From Heterodera schachtii (Eukaryota; Nematoda; Chromadorea; Rhabditida; Heteroderidae): a stretch of 64,000 nt of DNA. The notes beneath the pieces are model-generated. The model saw nothing but the letters and a program-made list of their open reading frames with translations, did not search any database and was not told where the DNA came from. Below, one piece after another: positions 61,520 through 64,000 of this stretch. Location of the stretch: the NCBI GenBank assembly GCA_023374025.1, contig SIJG01000038.1:811728-875727 (forward strand). The letters run 5' to 3'. The translations under genes and the position numbers were made by a program. The number at the start of each line of letters is the position of its first letter. Position 1 is the first letter of the stretch.

Positions 61520-62286
61520 CTAAAACAAAAATATATGTTTCAACAAATTTCTTCTGAAATATGAAAATTAATTGCTTAAATAACATAAAACAAACTAACA
61601 AATTTTAGACACAGCAAATCTATGAGATAAAGTAATTTATATGTTTTATAGTGTTACTAAAGTATTTTAAAATAAAAAATTGAAAAATTCAACTTATATA
61701 AATTCCAATTAGTTGATCGCGCAAATTTTTAACCTAAGGTCGAACTAAGGACTCCCGGAAAATTTGTCAGTAGAAAATGCGTTAGTGATCCAAGGGGTTT
61801 GTTCAAAAATGCTTACATGATCTCTTATTGGAGGATTGATGGGCTTTCAGCTTGTTTCCATGTATTTAAACCGGTTTAACAAAAAGCCAAATTGTGAAAT
61901 CAGATTTTGATTTTTAATTACAACAGTATTTTTCATCCATCGCAATATTTAATAAAATTAATCCGACAAAGTCCCGGCGTATAATTATATTTTAAATATT
62001 CGAAAAAAGTAAAATATTTAATCATGAAATGCGCTACCAATTAATTATAAATATAGAGTAAAAATAAATGAGTGAAAGCTTAAAGATTCTATGCAAAAAT
62101 ATATAAAGGAATACCAAAAACGTACGACAAAGCGTCTTTTTTGTGCTGAGTCGTTATATAAAAACCATCAAAAAGGGCGTTATATAAAAAACCATCAAAT
62201 GGAAATTTTCAACAAAAAACTGCCCATAGCTTTTGTAAAAGTCTACCAAATTAAACATTCTTGATATCATTGGATAGCCCTAAGTG
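61520..62286. other. mostly AT-rich stretch with a GC-richer patch
   Basis: Around 61735-61880 the composition rises (GGTCGAACTAAGGACTCCCG) without an open frame. From about 62145 to 62286, GGCGTTATATAAAAAACC is repeated (62145 and 62175) and leads into the hairpin element that follows; the outer part of that element may begin here. Confidence 0.4.
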
Positions 62287-62746
62287 TTCTGTACAAGCTC
62301 ATCTATATTTCAAAAAATTTGGTCAAGTTTGAGCAAAGTTATGGCCAAAAGTACGCAAGGTACCAAGTTTTCACACATTTTGGCCATAACTTTTTTAAAC
62401 CCAATAAAATTTTTTGAAATTTTGCATGCTAATAAAGGACATGTAGGGCTTTCGAATTATAGCAAGAAAATAAAAAATCTAAGAAATTTATAACGGACAT
62501 TGTTTCATTAGACATAAAAAATTTGATGAACAAAAATTCTGATAACCAACAAAATTAATAAAGCCTGATATAATTCGATAGCCCTACATGTCCTTTATTA
62601 GCCTGCAAAATTTCAAAAAAATTTTATTGGGTTTAAAAAAAATTATGGCCAAAAATGTGTGAAAACTTGGCAGCTTGCGTACTTTTGGCCATAACTTTGC
62701 TCAAACTTGACCAAATTTTTTGAAATATAGATGAGCTTGTACAGAA
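62287..62746. mobile_element. palindromic hairpin element with GTTATGGCCAAAA core
   Basis: The arms 62287-62466 and 62566-62746 are inverted. They contain, in order, GTACAAGCTCATCTATATTT, CAAAGTTATGGCCAAAAGTA, the complement of a second GTTATGGCCAAAA, AAAGGACATGTAGGGCTTTC and a centre near 62516. ATTGGATAGCCCTAAGTGTT lies just outside the left arm. It shares its internal blocks with 7033-7349 but not its ends. TIR ends and target duplication are not resolved. A 69-codon frame through it is non-coding. Confidence 0.75.
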
Positions 62747-64000
62747 AAATTCTTTAGCTATAATGTAACATTAAATTCACTGCTTTTAACAACATTTTTT
62801 CTGCTGTACTCAATCATGATTATAATTTCAACAATAAAAAACATAAACTCAATTATTCATTTAATTAAAAACTTCACAACATAAAATAAAAAGCTAATTC
62901 TTGAACCTCATTCATTTCCAAAACAAGAAATTTAACATGCCTTTCTGAATTATTCAAAATAATTAAAACACAAAAATTTTTTCAAAGCTGAATATATTAT
63001 TCAAACCCAACCCAAATTAATATTTACCAGTATTTATGATACATTTTCTAAAATATGTCAGGAAAGATACGAAGCAAAATTCCACTTCTTATCCGAGTAT
63101 TAATAAAAAAGTAAACAACCCAAATAAAAAATGAGTAAGGAATTAATATCGACTAATAAATATAATAATACTTTCCAGTTTAGAATAAAATTGGAATATA
63201 AAAACACTTATATTGAAAAATTTATTAACTAATCTGAATAATTAATTAATTATAATATTACTGTAAAATTGCTCAAAAACAGGCTAAACTATAATAAAGC
63301 AAAAGATATATTTTTTAAAATTCAACAATAACTTATTCTCACCTATGAATAATATAAAAATTTATGGAACAATTAATGTAATTCCATTAAAGTAAATTAT
63401 TATGGAAAAGGAGTCTAATTGAAAATAGACTATTTTAAACGTATTATGAATAAAATCTTTCTTTAAAATTTTATAAAATTGTGTATTCATTTAAATTTAA
63501 AAAGAAAAATCAGCGAATTACATTGATGCTCTTTACCAATGAATCTCGATTTTTATAATTTTAAAAATTTTAATAGGGATGAACACATTAGTCGAGAATA
63601 AAACATTTAAAGAGCGTTTTGAAATTAATAAATAATTAGTCAATTCAAGTTTTTAAAGGAAAATCTAAAATGCTAAAATTTAAAAATTATAAAAATAAAT
63701 ATAAAAAGCTGCCAAAACTTATTGATCATGTTAAGAATGAAAAAGTTTATTATACGGAAAGATCTAAAAAGCAATATGAATTTTATTGAAAATTAATTCT
63801 AAATTTTAATTTTAAGTATGATTCCAAACAAGAATATTTAATTAAAGAGAACTAATTGAATGTAAAATAATTGATTATTTAATCATTTATCAAAAATAAA
63901 ATGCGGATTTTTATTTTTATATTATGAAATAAACAATTTTTATAATTTTAAAACTAGCGGGTGTGTGCTTGCGTGTTTCTGCTGCTTTAAAGCGCTGCGC
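62747..64000. other. AT-rich stretch ending in a GC-rich edge
   Basis: No supported feature. The last 45 bases (from about 63955: GCGGGTGTGTGCTTGCGTG...) turn GC-rich and are cut by the window edge, so what they start cannot be judged. Confidence 0.5.

Overview
This window reads as strongly AT-rich, gene-poor, repeat-dominated DNA from a eukaryote. I infer an invertebrate, with a nematode the leading guess. I see no intact host protein-coding gene, tRNA or rRNA. Recognisable coding sequence is all transposon-derived and decayed: a non-LTR reverse transcriptase (42124-43496), a second diverged RT tail split in two (6343-7986), a Ty3/Gypsy integrase scrap (36426-36705), the C-terminal part of a Mutator-like (MULE) transposase present twice (near 41232-41721 and 44641-45117), and an Env-like scrap resembling the phlebovirus-G2-type envelopes of some nematode Bel/Pao elements (47773-48129). 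The nematode guess rests on that Env type, the RT style and base composition, and is inference only.

Layout. 1-6340 is AT-rich with one GC-rich island (2995-3310) carrying a G17 and a C9 run. 6343-8133 is an RT tail interrupted by a 1.25 kb insertion that itself contains a perfect-style hairpin element. 8505-9470 and 16840-19500 are paralogous segments. The second has gained two elements whose ends are arrays of a GCGCAAATGT motif, and the first supplies the empty sites, showing 8-bp target duplications. 10087-10652, 13584-13936, 25465-26312, 43686-44282, 50306-51129 and 59052-59563 are non-autonomous TIR elements, most with readable target-site duplications (three are hAT-like with 8 bp; two are Harbinger-like with 3 bp). 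28407-28880 is a four-copy tandem repeat of about 127 bp. 24821-24928 is a compact 38-bp-stem hairpin.

40868-45517 is the most informative locus. A 1.256 kb unit containing a MULE remnant is present twice in direct orientation at near identity. The sequence exactly between the copies is a 5'-truncated non-LTR retrotransposon, and a hAT-like MITE later entered the second copy. The order of events can be read from the sequence: MULE, then a mariner-like scar in one copy and the RT insertion with duplication, then the MITE.

48007-51150 is a long inverted repeat beginning inside the Env-like frame, with one arm split by a TIR element. 52381-56019 is a pair of overlapping palindromic elements with arms of about 740 bp. 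A theme across the window is that hairpin elements with unrelated ends share an internal module containing AAAGTTATGGCCAAAA and an upstream ATTCGAAAGCCCTAAGTGTTCT-like block (7.0, 10.1-10.6, 32.4, 59.1-59.5 and 62.2-62.7 kb). Long remaining stretches are AT-rich DNA in which I can support nothing.
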